DNA of 5,308 nt from Candidatus Rokubacteria bacterium RIFCSPLOWO2_02_FULL_72_37 (GTDB lineage: Bacteria; Methylomirabilota; Methylomirabilia; Rokubacteriales; CSP1-6), in the NCBI GenBank assembly GCA_001790315.1, contig MGCE01000191.1, forward strand, positions 1-5,308, written 5' to 3'. Below are positions 1-5,308 of the stretch, in pieces. The notes under the pieces are model-generated. The model did not search any database. It was not told the DNA's origin and saw only the letters and a program-made list of their open reading frames with translations. The number at the start of each line of letters is the position of its first letter. Positions within the stretch are counted from its first letter, which is position 1. The position numbers and the translations under genes were made by a program.

Positions 1-1
1 G

Positions 2-754
2 ACGCCGATGCTCGTCACGCTCGCCAGCTTCATCGCCGGCTCGGTACTTGCCACGTTCCACGCCGGCTTCTGGGACGGCGTACCCTCGCTCGGCGAGGTC
101 TCTCTCGGCGAGCGCCTCGGCTGGGTCCGCGCGGTCGGGCTGCAGCTCGGCGCGTGCGCGCTCCTGGCGCTCCTCAGCTGGTGGGTCGAGCGGCGCCGGC
201 GCGGCGCGCCCCTCCGCACGCCCGCGCCGCCGCTCGGGTGGCGGCGCCTCGTGCAGGGCCCGTGGCCGCTCGCCGCGGGCGCCGTCCTGCTCGCGCTCCT
301 GAACCTCGTGACGCTCGTGCTCGCCGGCCATCCCTGGACGATCACGTGGGCGTTCACGCTCTGGGGCGGCAAGGCGCTCGCGCTGGCCGGGTACGACCTG
401 AGCGCGGTCGCTTTCTGGCGCGGCGACTTCCAGCGGGCGGCGCTGGCGGCGCCGGTGCTGGCGGATGTCACCTCGGTCATGGATGTGGGGCTCGTGCTCG
501 GCGCCCTGCTCGCCGCCGGCTTCGCGGGACGGTTCGACCCCGCGCGCCGCATCCCGTTCCGCCGCGCCGCGGCCTCGGTCCTCGGCGGTCTGCTCCTCGG
601 CTACGGGGCGCGCATCGCGTTCGGCTGCAACATCGGCGCGCTCACGAGCGGCATCGCCTCGACGAGCCTCCACGGCTGGCTCTGGGCCGCCGCGGCGCTC
701 CTCGGCACGCCCCTCGGCGTCGGGCTCCGGCGTCGCTTCGGTCTGGCGCCTTGA
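2..754 (+). CDS. YeeE/YedE family membrane transporter (thiosulfate/sulfur transport family), 5' truncated
   Basis: The frame is open to the window edge, so this is the C-terminal part of a longer protein; the first ATG, at 8, falls just where the family continues after its first Cys motif and is probably internal. Numbering from that ATG (248 residues), hydrophobic segments lie at about 2-22, 39-61, 85-107, 111-128, 157-175, 188-205 and 221-240. The strongest evidence is the second-half signature at 198-211, GYGARIAFGCNIGA, followed by SGIAS and LHGWLW; Cys207 matches the conserved pore cysteine of this family. Members move thiosulfate or related sulfur compounds across the inner membrane; the substrate here is inferred from family only. 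An arginine-rich, proline-rich cytoplasmic-type loop lies at about 61-80. The TGA stop overlaps the promoter of the next gene. Family assignment is firm, exact substrate is not. Confidence 0.88.
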   Translation, partial: TPMLVTLASFIAGSVLATFHAGFWDGVPSLGEVSLGERLGWVRAVGLQLGACALLALLSWWVERRRRGAPLRTPAPPLGWRRLVQGPWPLAAGAVLLALLNLVTLVLAGHPWTITWAFTLWGGKALALAGYDLSAVAFWRGDFQRAALAAPVLADVTSVMDVGLVLGALLAAGFAGRFDPARRIPFRRAAASVLGGLLLGYGARIAFGCNIGALTSGIASTSLHGWLWAAAALLGTPLGVGLRRRFGLAP

Positions 755-779
755 CAGGCCCGGCGCCGCCCCGTAGCGT
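751..779 (+). promoter_or_regulatory. Predicted sigma-70 type promoter for the leader frame and tcuA
   Basis: A perfect -35 hexamer TTGACA at 751-756 is followed after exactly 17 bases by TAGCGT at 774-779, which keeps the three most conserved -10 positions (first T, second A, last T). The predicted transcription start is near 785-787, about 25 bases before the ATG at 811. The -35 box contains the TGA stop codon (752-754) of the transporter gene. This is motif matching by eye; transcription has not been shown. Confidence 0.6.
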
Positions 780-792
780 ACGGCTCACACCG

Positions 793-802
793 TCCACGTG
801 GA
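793..802. promoter_or_regulatory. 10-bp perfect palindrome in the 5' leader (possible operator)
   Basis: TCCACGTGGA reads the same on both strands. It lies between the predicted transcription start and the ATG at 811, and its right end overlaps the GGAG ribosome-binding core (800-803). The position would suit a repressor site or a device that limits ribosome access. A 10-bp palindrome can occur by chance in GC-rich DNA, and no regulator is encoded in the window. Confidence 0.25.
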
Positions 803-810
803 GAGAGCGC

Positions 811-843
811 ATGGATGTCGACGACTACGTGAAGAAGCCCTGA
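811..843 (+). CDS. Possible 10-residue leader peptide upstream of tcuA
   Basis: The frame reads MDVDDYVKKP then TGA. It has a good Shine-Dalgarno sequence (GGAGAGAG, 800-807; GGAG is 7 bases from the ATG), better than anything directly in front of tcuA. Its TGA is separated from the tcuA ATG by one base (TGAGATG), the usual arrangement for termination-reinitiation coupling. The peptide has no run of a single amino acid of the classical attenuator kind, but it ends in Lys-Lys-Pro before UGA, and a C-terminal proline codon before a stop is known to slow termination. It could equally be the remains of a lost start, or chance. I recognise no homologue; whether it is translated is inference. Confidence 0.35.
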   Translation: MDVDDYVKKP

Positions 844-844
844 G

Positions 845-2329
845 ATGGCTACGGCGTACGACGTGATCGTGGTGGGCGGCGGCAACGCCGGGATGTGTGC
901 CGCGCTCGCCGCACGGGAGCAGGGCGCGCGCATCCTCGTGCTCGAGAAGGCGCCCGAGGCGTGGCGGGGCGGGAACGGCTTCTTCACGGCGGGTGGCTTC
1001 CGGTTCGCGTTCAAGAGCTTCGAGGAGCTGTGTGAGCTCGTCGGCGACCTCTCCGACGAGGAGAAGGCCTCCATGGAGGTCGACCCCTACACGGAGGACC
1101 AGTTCTACGACGACCTCATGCGGGTCACGGAGGACTGCGCGGACCCGGACATGGCGATGCTGGTGGTGCGTGAGTCGCAGGCAACGGTGCGCTGGATGCG
1201 CGATCGCGGCATCCGCTGGATCCCGATGTTCGGCCGACAGGCCTACAAGGTCGGGAACAAGTTCCGTTTCTGGGGCGGCCTCGTGCTCGAAGCGGTGGGG
1301 GGCGGGCCCGGGCTCATCGACATGGCGTACGCCTCCGCGGCCAAGGCCGGCATCGAGGCGCGCTTCGAGGCGAAGGCCACGCGGCTCCTGGCGGACGACC
1401 GCGGCGCGGTCACCGGCGTCGTCGTTCGTACGCCGGCAGGCACGGAACCGGTCGCCGCGCGCGCCGTCGTGCTCGCGGCGGGCGGCTTCGAGGCCAACCC
1501 CGAGATGCGCACGCGCTACCTCGGGCGCAACTGGGAACTGGCGCGCGTGCGCGGGACGCCCTACAACACGGGCGATGCGATCCGCATGGCGCTCGAGATC
1601 GGCGCGCTCCCGTGGGGCCACTGGAGCGGCTGCCACTCCGTGCAGTGGGATCTCAATGCCCCCTGGCACGGCGACCGGAAGGTCGGTGACAATTTCCAGA
1701 AGCACTCGTACCCGCTTGGCCTCATGGTGAACCTGCAGGGCGAGCGCTTCGTGGACGAGGGTGCCGATTTCCGCAACTACACCTACGTGAAGTATGGTCG
1801 CGCCGTCATCGAACAGCCGCGGCGCACCGCGTTCCAGATCTTCGACCAGAAGGTGCTGCATCTGCTGCGCGAAGAGTACCGGATCCGCGAGGTGACGAAG
1901 GCCGAGGACGCGACCCTCGAGGGGCTCGCGCGGAAGCTCGAGATCGACGTCGAGGGCTTCGTACGCACGGTGACGGCCTACAACACCGCCGTCCAGCCGG
2001 GGACGTACAACCCGGCGGTCAAGGACGGCAAGGGCACCCGGGGACTCACGCCGCCGAAGTCGAACTGGGCCCTCCCGCTCGACGCGCCGCCGTACGTGGG
2101 CTACGCCGTCACCACGGGCATCTCGTTCACCTTCGGTGGGCTGAAGATCACCGAGCGTGCGCAGGTCGTGGACTGCGAGCAGCGTCCGATCCCGGGGCTC
2201 TACGCGGCGGGCGAGCTGGTGGGGGGGCTCTTTTATCACAATTATCCGGGCGGCGCCGGGCTCATGGCCGGTTCCGTCTTCGGGCGGACCGCCGGGCGGG
2301 CCGCCGCGCAGGCAACGCTCGGGCGCTGA
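845..2329 (+). CDS. tcuA: FAD-dependent tricarballylate dehydrogenase (TcuA) family flavoprotein
   Basis: A complete 494-residue flavoprotein of the fumarate reductase/succinate dehydrogenase flavoprotein superfamily, closest to TcuA, which oxidises tricarballylate to cis-aconitate. The N-terminal Rossmann fold is clear: GGGNAG at 11-16 and the ribose-binding Glu34 in VLEKA. The TcuA-like WRGGN is at 40-44, and a second FAD segment, LAAGGFEANPEM, at 210-221. The capping and active-site region includes GERFVDEG at 299-306 (Arg301 is in the position of a superfamily catalytic Arg). PPKSNWAL (403-410), FTFGGLKIT (428-436) and the C-terminal FAD signature GLYAAGELVGGLF with HNYPGGAGLM (451-474) are typical. 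No signal peptide is visible, so it is probably cytoplasmic. The Salmonella enzyme needs the electron-transfer partner TcuB; no tcuB or tcuC is adjacent here, so the substrate may differ. The only Shine-Dalgarno-like sequence is a weak GAAGAAG, which fits coupling to the leader frame ending at 843. Confidence 0.88.
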   Translation: MATAYDVIVVGGGNAGMCAALAAREQGARILVLEKAPEAWRGGNGFFTAGGFRFAFKSFEELCELVGDLSDEEKASMEVDPYTEDQFYDDLMRVTEDCADPDMAMLVVRESQATVRWMRDRGIRWIPMFGRQAYKVGNKFRFWGGLVLEAVGGGPGLIDMAYASAAKAGIEARFEAKATRLLADDRGAVTGVVVRTPAGTEPVAARAVVLAAGGFEANPEMRTRYLGRNWELARVRGTPYNTGDAIRMALEIGALPWGHWSGCHSVQWDLNAPWHGDRKVGDNFQKHSYPLGLMVNLQGERFVDEGADFRNYTYVKYGRAVIEQPRRTAFQIFDQKVLHLLREEYRIREVTKAEDATLEGLARKLEIDVEGFVRTVTAYNTAVQPGTYNPAVKDGKGTRGLTPPKSNWALPLDAPPYVGYAVTTGISFTFGGLKITERAQVVDCEQRPIPGLYAAGELVGGLFYHNYPGGAGLMAGSVFGRTAGRAAAQATLGR

Positions 2330-2331
2330 GC

Positions 2332-3999
2332 CTAGGCGTCCTCGCCGCCGTCCCACGCGTCCGCGCCGGCGTGGACGCGGAGCGCGCTCGTCGCCGCGTC
2401 GAGGAACCAGGCCGGCAGCAGCACGCGATATTGCCGGAGAAGGCGCTCGAACAGCGCGTCGAGGACGTAGGTCACGCCGTGGTCCTCGGCGTGGCGGCAC
2501 GAGCGTCCGTAGGCCTGGACCAGCGCCTTCGCCGTCTCGAGCGCGTACCAGCGCGGGTCCCGATCGCGGCGCGCGCGAGTCCACGGATCGCCGAGGTCCG
2601 GGAACGGCATCTTGGTCACGATCTGGAAGCGCAGGAAGTCGTCCGGCAGGTCGACGCCCTCGCGCAGTGAGGGCGAGACCAGCACCGTCGGCTCTCGCGT
2701 GGCGCGGTGGAGCTCCAGGGAGCGCGCCTTCGCCTCCGCCGATCCGACCCAGATGAGGCGTGCGGCCAGCGTCGGCGCGCGCGTGGCGAGGTCGCCGATG
2801 AGGCGCCGGCCCGCAGCGTACGAGGGCGCGTGGATCAGCCCCTTCTCGCGCGGATGCGCAGCCAGGATGGCCGCCACCGCGGCGAAGAGGGCGGGCTCGA
2901 GCCGCTCGAGGCTGGCGCGCCCGAGCGCGCCCACCGGCCGGTAGACGATGCGCCGCTGTGACACGGCGAACGGCGAGCCGCAGGTGAACACCCGCGCGCC
3001 GTCAGCGTCGAACCCGAAATACTCGGCGAGCACGCGAGGGTGGCCGAGGAACGCGGAGGACAGGACGGTGAACTCGGCCGAGTCGTGCAGCAGGTCGCGC
3101 GCCATCGCGGTGACCGTGAGCGGGACCAGCTCGAGCGTCGCGCCGGCGTCGGGCGGGTAACGGACGACCCACTCGCGGTCCTCACCGTCGACGAAGAAGC
3201 GGATCCGCGCCAGCGCGTTCTCGAGCCCGTCGCGCTGGACCAGGAGATCCTGCTCCTCGCGAGAGGGCGGGGTCTCGAGGAACAGGTCGGAGGGAACCCG
3301 GGCCGGCCGGAACGCCTCGAGGGCGCGGCCGATCTCCTCGCGCTGCGCCTCGAGGCGCTCCAGGTGCGAGGCCATGAGCTCGCGGTACTCCTCGGCCGAC
3401 TGGAGGCGTGCCAGCGGCGCGCCGAACCAGGCGCGCATGTCGTCCTGGGCGAAGGCCACCGTGAACGCGTGAACCAGCTGCGCCTCGAGGTTGTGCGCCT
3501 CGTCGATCACGAGGAGGCGGCGCCGGCGGAGCTGCTCGGCGTGCCAGTGCCGCAGCGTGACGAAGTAGGAGGTGTTGGTGCAGAAGATCGGCCCCGCGAG
3601 CGCGGCCGCCTTGGCGCGCGCGTACGGGCACTGGCAGAGCGGGCCGCGTGGCCGGCGACACACGCCGCGCGAGGTCGGCACCCGCGCGTCGGGGTAGCGC
3701 TCGCAGAGGTAGTTGTCGCGCCCCTTGACGAGCTGGAGCTCGCCGCCGAACTCGCGTTCGTACTGATCCTGGAGCAGCTTCTGTGACGTCAGCAGATAGG
3801 CGTCGCCGCTCCAGCGCGCCAGCGTCATCGCGACGTGGCTCTTGCCGACGCCCGGCGGTGCCTCGACCAGGAAGACGCGGGGGGCCGCCGGGTCGTCCTC
3901 GGCCTCGGCGAGCGCGTCGGCGAGGGCGGCGAGCAGCCGGACCTGCTCGGGGCGCGGCGTGGCGCCGGGGGGGAAGTGGGCGAGCAGATCCTGGGTCAG
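2332..3999 (-). CDS. DinG/XPD-type iron-sulfur superfamily 2 DNA helicase, probable CTG start
   Basis: Taken from the CTG at 3999 the protein has 555 residues. Motifs in order: RPEQ (16-19), Walker A APPGVGKS (47-54), the XPD-type KGRDNYLC with cysteines 99, 114, 122 and 124 as likely 4Fe-4S ligands, DEAH at 166-169, SSAFL near 314-318 in place of the usual SATL-type motif, motif V SLREGVDLP (444-452), and motif VI QAYGRSCR (495-502). Such enzymes are ATP-driven 5'-3' DNA helicases in repair or in resolving blocked forks. There is no N-terminal exonuclease domain, and it is shorter than E. coli DinG (about 716 residues). The first ATG, at 3828, lies after Walker A and would give an inactive 498-residue protein. 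Between it and the in-frame TAG at 4006-4008 there is no ATG, GTG or TTG. The candidates are CTG at 3999 or 3987. The 3' end faces tcuA with a 2-base gap. Confidence 0.85.
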   Translation of the reverse strand: MTQDLLAHFPPGATPRPEQVRLLAALADALAEAEDDPAAPRVFLVEAPPGVGKSHVAMTLARWSGDAYLLTSQKLLQDQYEREFGGELQLVKGRDNYLCERYPDARVPTSRGVCRRPRGPLCQCPYARAKAAALAGPIFCTNTSYFVTLRHWHAEQLRRRRLLVIDEAHNLEAQLVHAFTVAFAQDDMRAWFGAPLARLQSAEEYRELMASHLERLEAQREEIGRALEAFRPARVPSDLFLETPPSREEQDLLVQRDGLENALARIRFFVDGEDREWVVRYPPDAGATLELVPLTVTAMARDLLHDSAEFTVLSSAFLGHPRVLAEYFGFDADGARVFTCGSPFAVSQRRIVYRPVGALGRASLERLEPALFAAVAAILAAHPREKGLIHAPSYAAGRRLIGDLATRAPTLAARLIWVGSAEAKARSLELHRATREPTVLVSPSLREGVDLPDDFLRFQIVTKMPFPDLGDPWTRARRDRDPRWYALETAKALVQAYGRSCRHAEDHGVTYVLDALFERLLRQYRVLLPAWFLDAATSALRVHAGADAWDGGEDA

Positions 4000-4043
4000 G
4001 GTCCCCTACCCCGCGCGCGCGGACCCGACGGAGGGCGCCGCCG

Positions 4044-4484
4044 TCACTCGCGGTCGAGCAGGCTCTCGAGCTCGGCGCGAGTCTGCTTGCGCTGCTCGAG
4101 GAGCGCGCGGAGCTCGGCGATCGCCGCCTGGTACTCGGTGAGGGTCTTCGTGTCCCGGTCGTCGAGGAAGTCCAGGATCGCGAGCGACGCCTCGGCGTAC
4201 CGGTGCCGTGCGCTCCGGAGCTTCCCGAGGAACGCCGTGCGCAGCTCGGGGCCGCTGGCCGCGTACCGGGCCTCTGCCTCGTGCAGCTCGGCCACGCTCC
4301 GCTCGCGCGCGTCCCGCAGTGCCTGGAACTTCTCGGCCGCCGCGGGGTCCGCGCGCCGGAGGGCCGTGACGTACGCCCGGAACGAGACATCGGCGCCCGG
4401 CGCTGCCGGCGCCTGCGCCGCGGCGGCAGCGGCGGACACGAGCAGCGAGGCTGCGAGTGTCGCGAGAGCGATCGACGGCCTCAT
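4044..4484 (-). CDS. Small exported alpha-helical protein, function unknown
   Basis: This frame encodes 146 residues from the ATG at 4484. It starts MRPS, followed by a hydrophobic, Ala-rich stretch (5-23) ending AAAAAAQAPA, a convincing Sec-type signal peptide with likely cleavage near residues 23-25. The mature part (about 120 residues) is charged and helix-prone, rich in Ala, Glu, Arg and Leu with no Cys, and the heptad-like C-terminus (EYQAAIAELRALLEQRKQTR) suggests a short coiled coil. A periplasmic protein is likely. I do not recognise the family. An alternative in-frame ATG at 4520 adds 12 residues (MPARHVGRRGGA). It has the better Shine-Dalgarno sequence (GGAGGG, 4532-4537, about 11 bases away), whereas 4484 has only a GGGG run. 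The signal peptide looks more normal from 4484. The helicase lies downstream on the same strand, so the two may share a transcript. Confidence 0.7.
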   Translation of the reverse strand: MRPSIALATLAASLLVSAAAAAAQAPAAPGADVSFRAYVTALRRADPAAAEKFQALRDARERSVAELHEAEARYAASGPELRTAFLGKLRSARHRYAEASLAILDFLDDRDTKTLTEYQAAIAELRALLEQRKQTRAELESLLDRE

Positions 4485-4520
4485 CGCGCCGCCCCGGCGC
4501 CCCACATGTCGAGCGGGCAT

Positions 4521-4571
4521 CGCGTGCGTGTCCCTCCGTGCGAAATCAGAATCGCATCGTATCATGGGGGC
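4521..4571. promoter_or_regulatory. Divergent promoter region between the exported protein and the Nudix gene
   Basis: This is the only clearly A/T-richer patch in the window (about 4541-4565). On the + strand, TATCAT at 4560-4565 matches the -10 consensus at 5 of 6 positions, but I see no -35 box 17 bases upstream. It would place transcription start at about 4572, on the GTG of the Nudix gene. On the - strand, TACGAT (4561 down to 4556) matches 4 of 6 and would start transcription near 4549, upstream of the GGAGGG at 4537-4532. The two -10 candidates overlap, so the two directions may compete for polymerase. Prediction by eye only. Confidence 0.4.
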
Positions 4572-4985
4572 GTGAGCGAGGGCCGATCGCGCCCGGTGCT
4601 GCAGTTCTCCGCGGGAGGACTCGTCGTCGACGCAGAGGGCCGCGTGCTGATGATCCGCGCGCGGGACCTGCGCGAGCGCCCCGTGTGGACGCTGCCGAAG
4701 GGCACGCTCGCGCCCGGCGAGACGCCGGCGGACGCGGCGCTGCGCGAGGTGCGCGAGGAGACCGGCTGGCGGTGCGAGCTGGTGCGCGCACTCGAGACCG
4801 TCACGTACTGGTTCCAGCGCGACGGCCGCCGCGTCAAGAAGACCGTGAGCTGGTTCCTCATGCGTCCCGTCGAGAAGGTCGGCGAGCACGACCACGAGGT
4901 GGACGAAGTGCTCTGGGCGACGAGGGCGGACGCGCTCGCGCGGGTGCGCTACGACTCGGACCGGCGGCTGATCGCGGCGCTCTGA
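4572..4985 (+). CDS. Nudix hydrolase
   Basis: A complete 137-residue Nudix domain protein from a GTG start. The Nudix box is canonical: G44 in PKGTLAPGE, E50, then seven residues and REVREETGW (58-66), so the metal-binding glutamates of REUXEEXGU are all present. The fold begins at LQFSAGGLVVD (10-20) with VLMIRAR next, and ends with VDEVLWAT, the usual C-terminal strand before the last helix. Such enzymes hydrolyse nucleoside diphosphates linked to another group (oxidised nucleotides, diadenosine polyphosphates, ADP-sugars); the lysine-rich RRVKKTVSWFLM segment (86-97) resembles the Ap4A or diphosphoinositol polyphosphate-type branch, but substrate cannot be decided. No proper Shine-Dalgarno sequence precedes the GTG; the G run at 4566-4570 is too close. 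It ends 1 base from the convergent amidohydrolase gene. Confidence 0.9.
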   Translation: MSEGRSRPVLQFSAGGLVVDAEGRVLMIRARDLRERPVWTLPKGTLAPGETPADAALREVREETGWRCELVRALETVTYWFQRDGRRVKKTVSWFLMRPVEKVGEHDHEVDEVLWATRADALARVRYDSDRRLIAAL

Positions 4986-4986
4986 G

Positions 4987-5308
4987 CTAAGGCGACGGCG
5001 GGAACAGGCGCTCGCCGTTCTTCCAGGCGATCTGCTCGGCGACCTCATGCGGGAGCTGGGCGAGCCAGTCCTGAACCAGGCGCATTCCCTCGCGCAGCGT
5101 TTCCCAGCGCGACGGCGTCCACGTGTCGGTGCCGACCATGAAGCGGTCGGCGTGGCGGAGGAAGAGCGCCCGCCACGCGGGATCGAGCGCGCCACCCGGT
5201 GCGACGTCGGTCCGGTAGGACAGCTCGACCCAGAGCCGCGGGAAGCGGTCGAGCAGGGGACCCACCGTGGCCGGCGCCGCCGACATCCCCGCGTGCGCCC
5301 ACAGGATC
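4987..5308 (-). CDS. Amidohydrolase-2 family metal-dependent hydrolase, C-terminal part
   Basis: The frame stays open to the right window edge, so this is the C-terminal 106 residues of a longer TIM-barrel protein; the ATG at 5286 is internal. It begins ILWAHAG, where the His is a typical metal ligand late in the barrel. FPRLWVELSYR (15-25 counted from that ATG) follows, then HADRFMVGTDTW (45-56), whose Asp54 is the catalytic/metal Asp of the superfamily. The last helix ends VAEQIAWKNGERLF (82-95), the usual terminal signature of PF04909-type proteins. Members include decarboxylases, lactonases and amide hydrolases; the missing N-terminal part would carry the HxH motif needed to say more. No signal peptide can be judged because the start is outside the window. 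It is convergent with the Nudix gene. Confidence 0.8.
   Translation of the reverse strand, partial: ILWAHAGMSAAPATVGPLLDRFPRLWVELSYRTDVAPGGALDPAWRALFLRHADRFMVGTDTWTPSRWETLREGMRLVQDWLAQLPHEVAEQIAWKNGERLFPPSP

Noticed and set aside
785..2584. A 599-codon open frame on the - strand opposite tcuA
   Set aside because: It is an arginine-, histidine- and alanine-rich antisense reading with no recognisable motif, produced by high GC; the + strand TcuA match is unmistakable.
2371..2670. A + strand frame opposite the helicase C-terminus
   Set aside because: It has no motif or ribosome site and lies opposite helicase motifs V and VI.
3182..4390. A 402-codon - strand frame overlapping the helicase and the exported-protein gene
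   Set aside because: Its composition is Arg/Ser/Pro/Ala repeats typical of an out-of-frame GC-rich reading; the real genes use another frame.
3783..4571. Upstream extension of the Nudix frame to an ATG at 3783
   Set aside because: The extra residues are antisense to helicase and exported-protein genes and are low-complexity; the Nudix fold begins just after the GTG at 4572.
4564..4575. ATG GGG GCG TGA mini-frame overlapping the Nudix start
   Set aside because: It is three codons long, lacks its own ribosome site and overlaps the predicted -10 box; it is most simply chance.
4485..5195. Long upstream extension of the exported-protein frame through the Nudix gene
   Set aside because: It runs antisense to a canonical Nudix domain and would bury an obvious signal peptide inside the protein.

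Overview
This is a very GC-rich, tightly packed stretch of bacterial chromosome. Its base composition, its gene mix (a YeeE/YedE transporter next to a TcuA-type flavoprotein, and an amidohydrolase-2 enzyme) and its TTGACA-N17-TAGnnT promoter style would fit an uncultured soil or subsurface lineage such as Rokubacteria/Methylomirabilota, or a high-GC proteobacterium. That placement is inference from style only. I see no mobile element, CRISPR array, tRNA or rRNA.

Layout from left to right: (1) the 3' part of a YeeE/YedE (thiosulfate/sulfur transporter family) membrane protein, + strand, cut by the left window edge. (2) A short control region with a good sigma-70-like promoter whose -35 box overlaps the transporter stop codon, a 10-bp palindrome, and a 10-codon open frame with its own Shine-Dalgarno sequence. 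This frame ends one base before the next gene. (3) A complete FAD-dependent dehydrogenase of the tricarballylate dehydrogenase (TcuA) family, + strand. (4) Convergent to it with a 2-base gap, a DinG/XPD-type iron-sulfur helicase on the - strand. Its Walker A motif lies upstream of every ATG/GTG/TTG in the frame, so the real start must be a CTG or the start is damaged. (5) A small exported helical protein of unknown function on the - strand, upstream of the helicase. (6) A divergent intergenic region with A/T-rich promoter-like sequence, then a Nudix hydrolase on the + strand that may be leaderless. (7) Convergent to it with a 1-base gap, the C-terminal part of an amidohydrolase-2 family metal-dependent hydrolase, - strand, cut by the right edge.

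The genes do not form one pathway. The transporter and dehydrogenase are co-directional, but the promoter between them suggests that the dehydrogenase has its own transcription start. The exported protein and helicase could be co-transcribed (44 bases between stop and CTG start). The most unusual points are the leader frame and its CCC-TGA-G-ATG junction in front of tcuA, and the missing canonical start of the helicase. No clearly new multi-gene system is visible.
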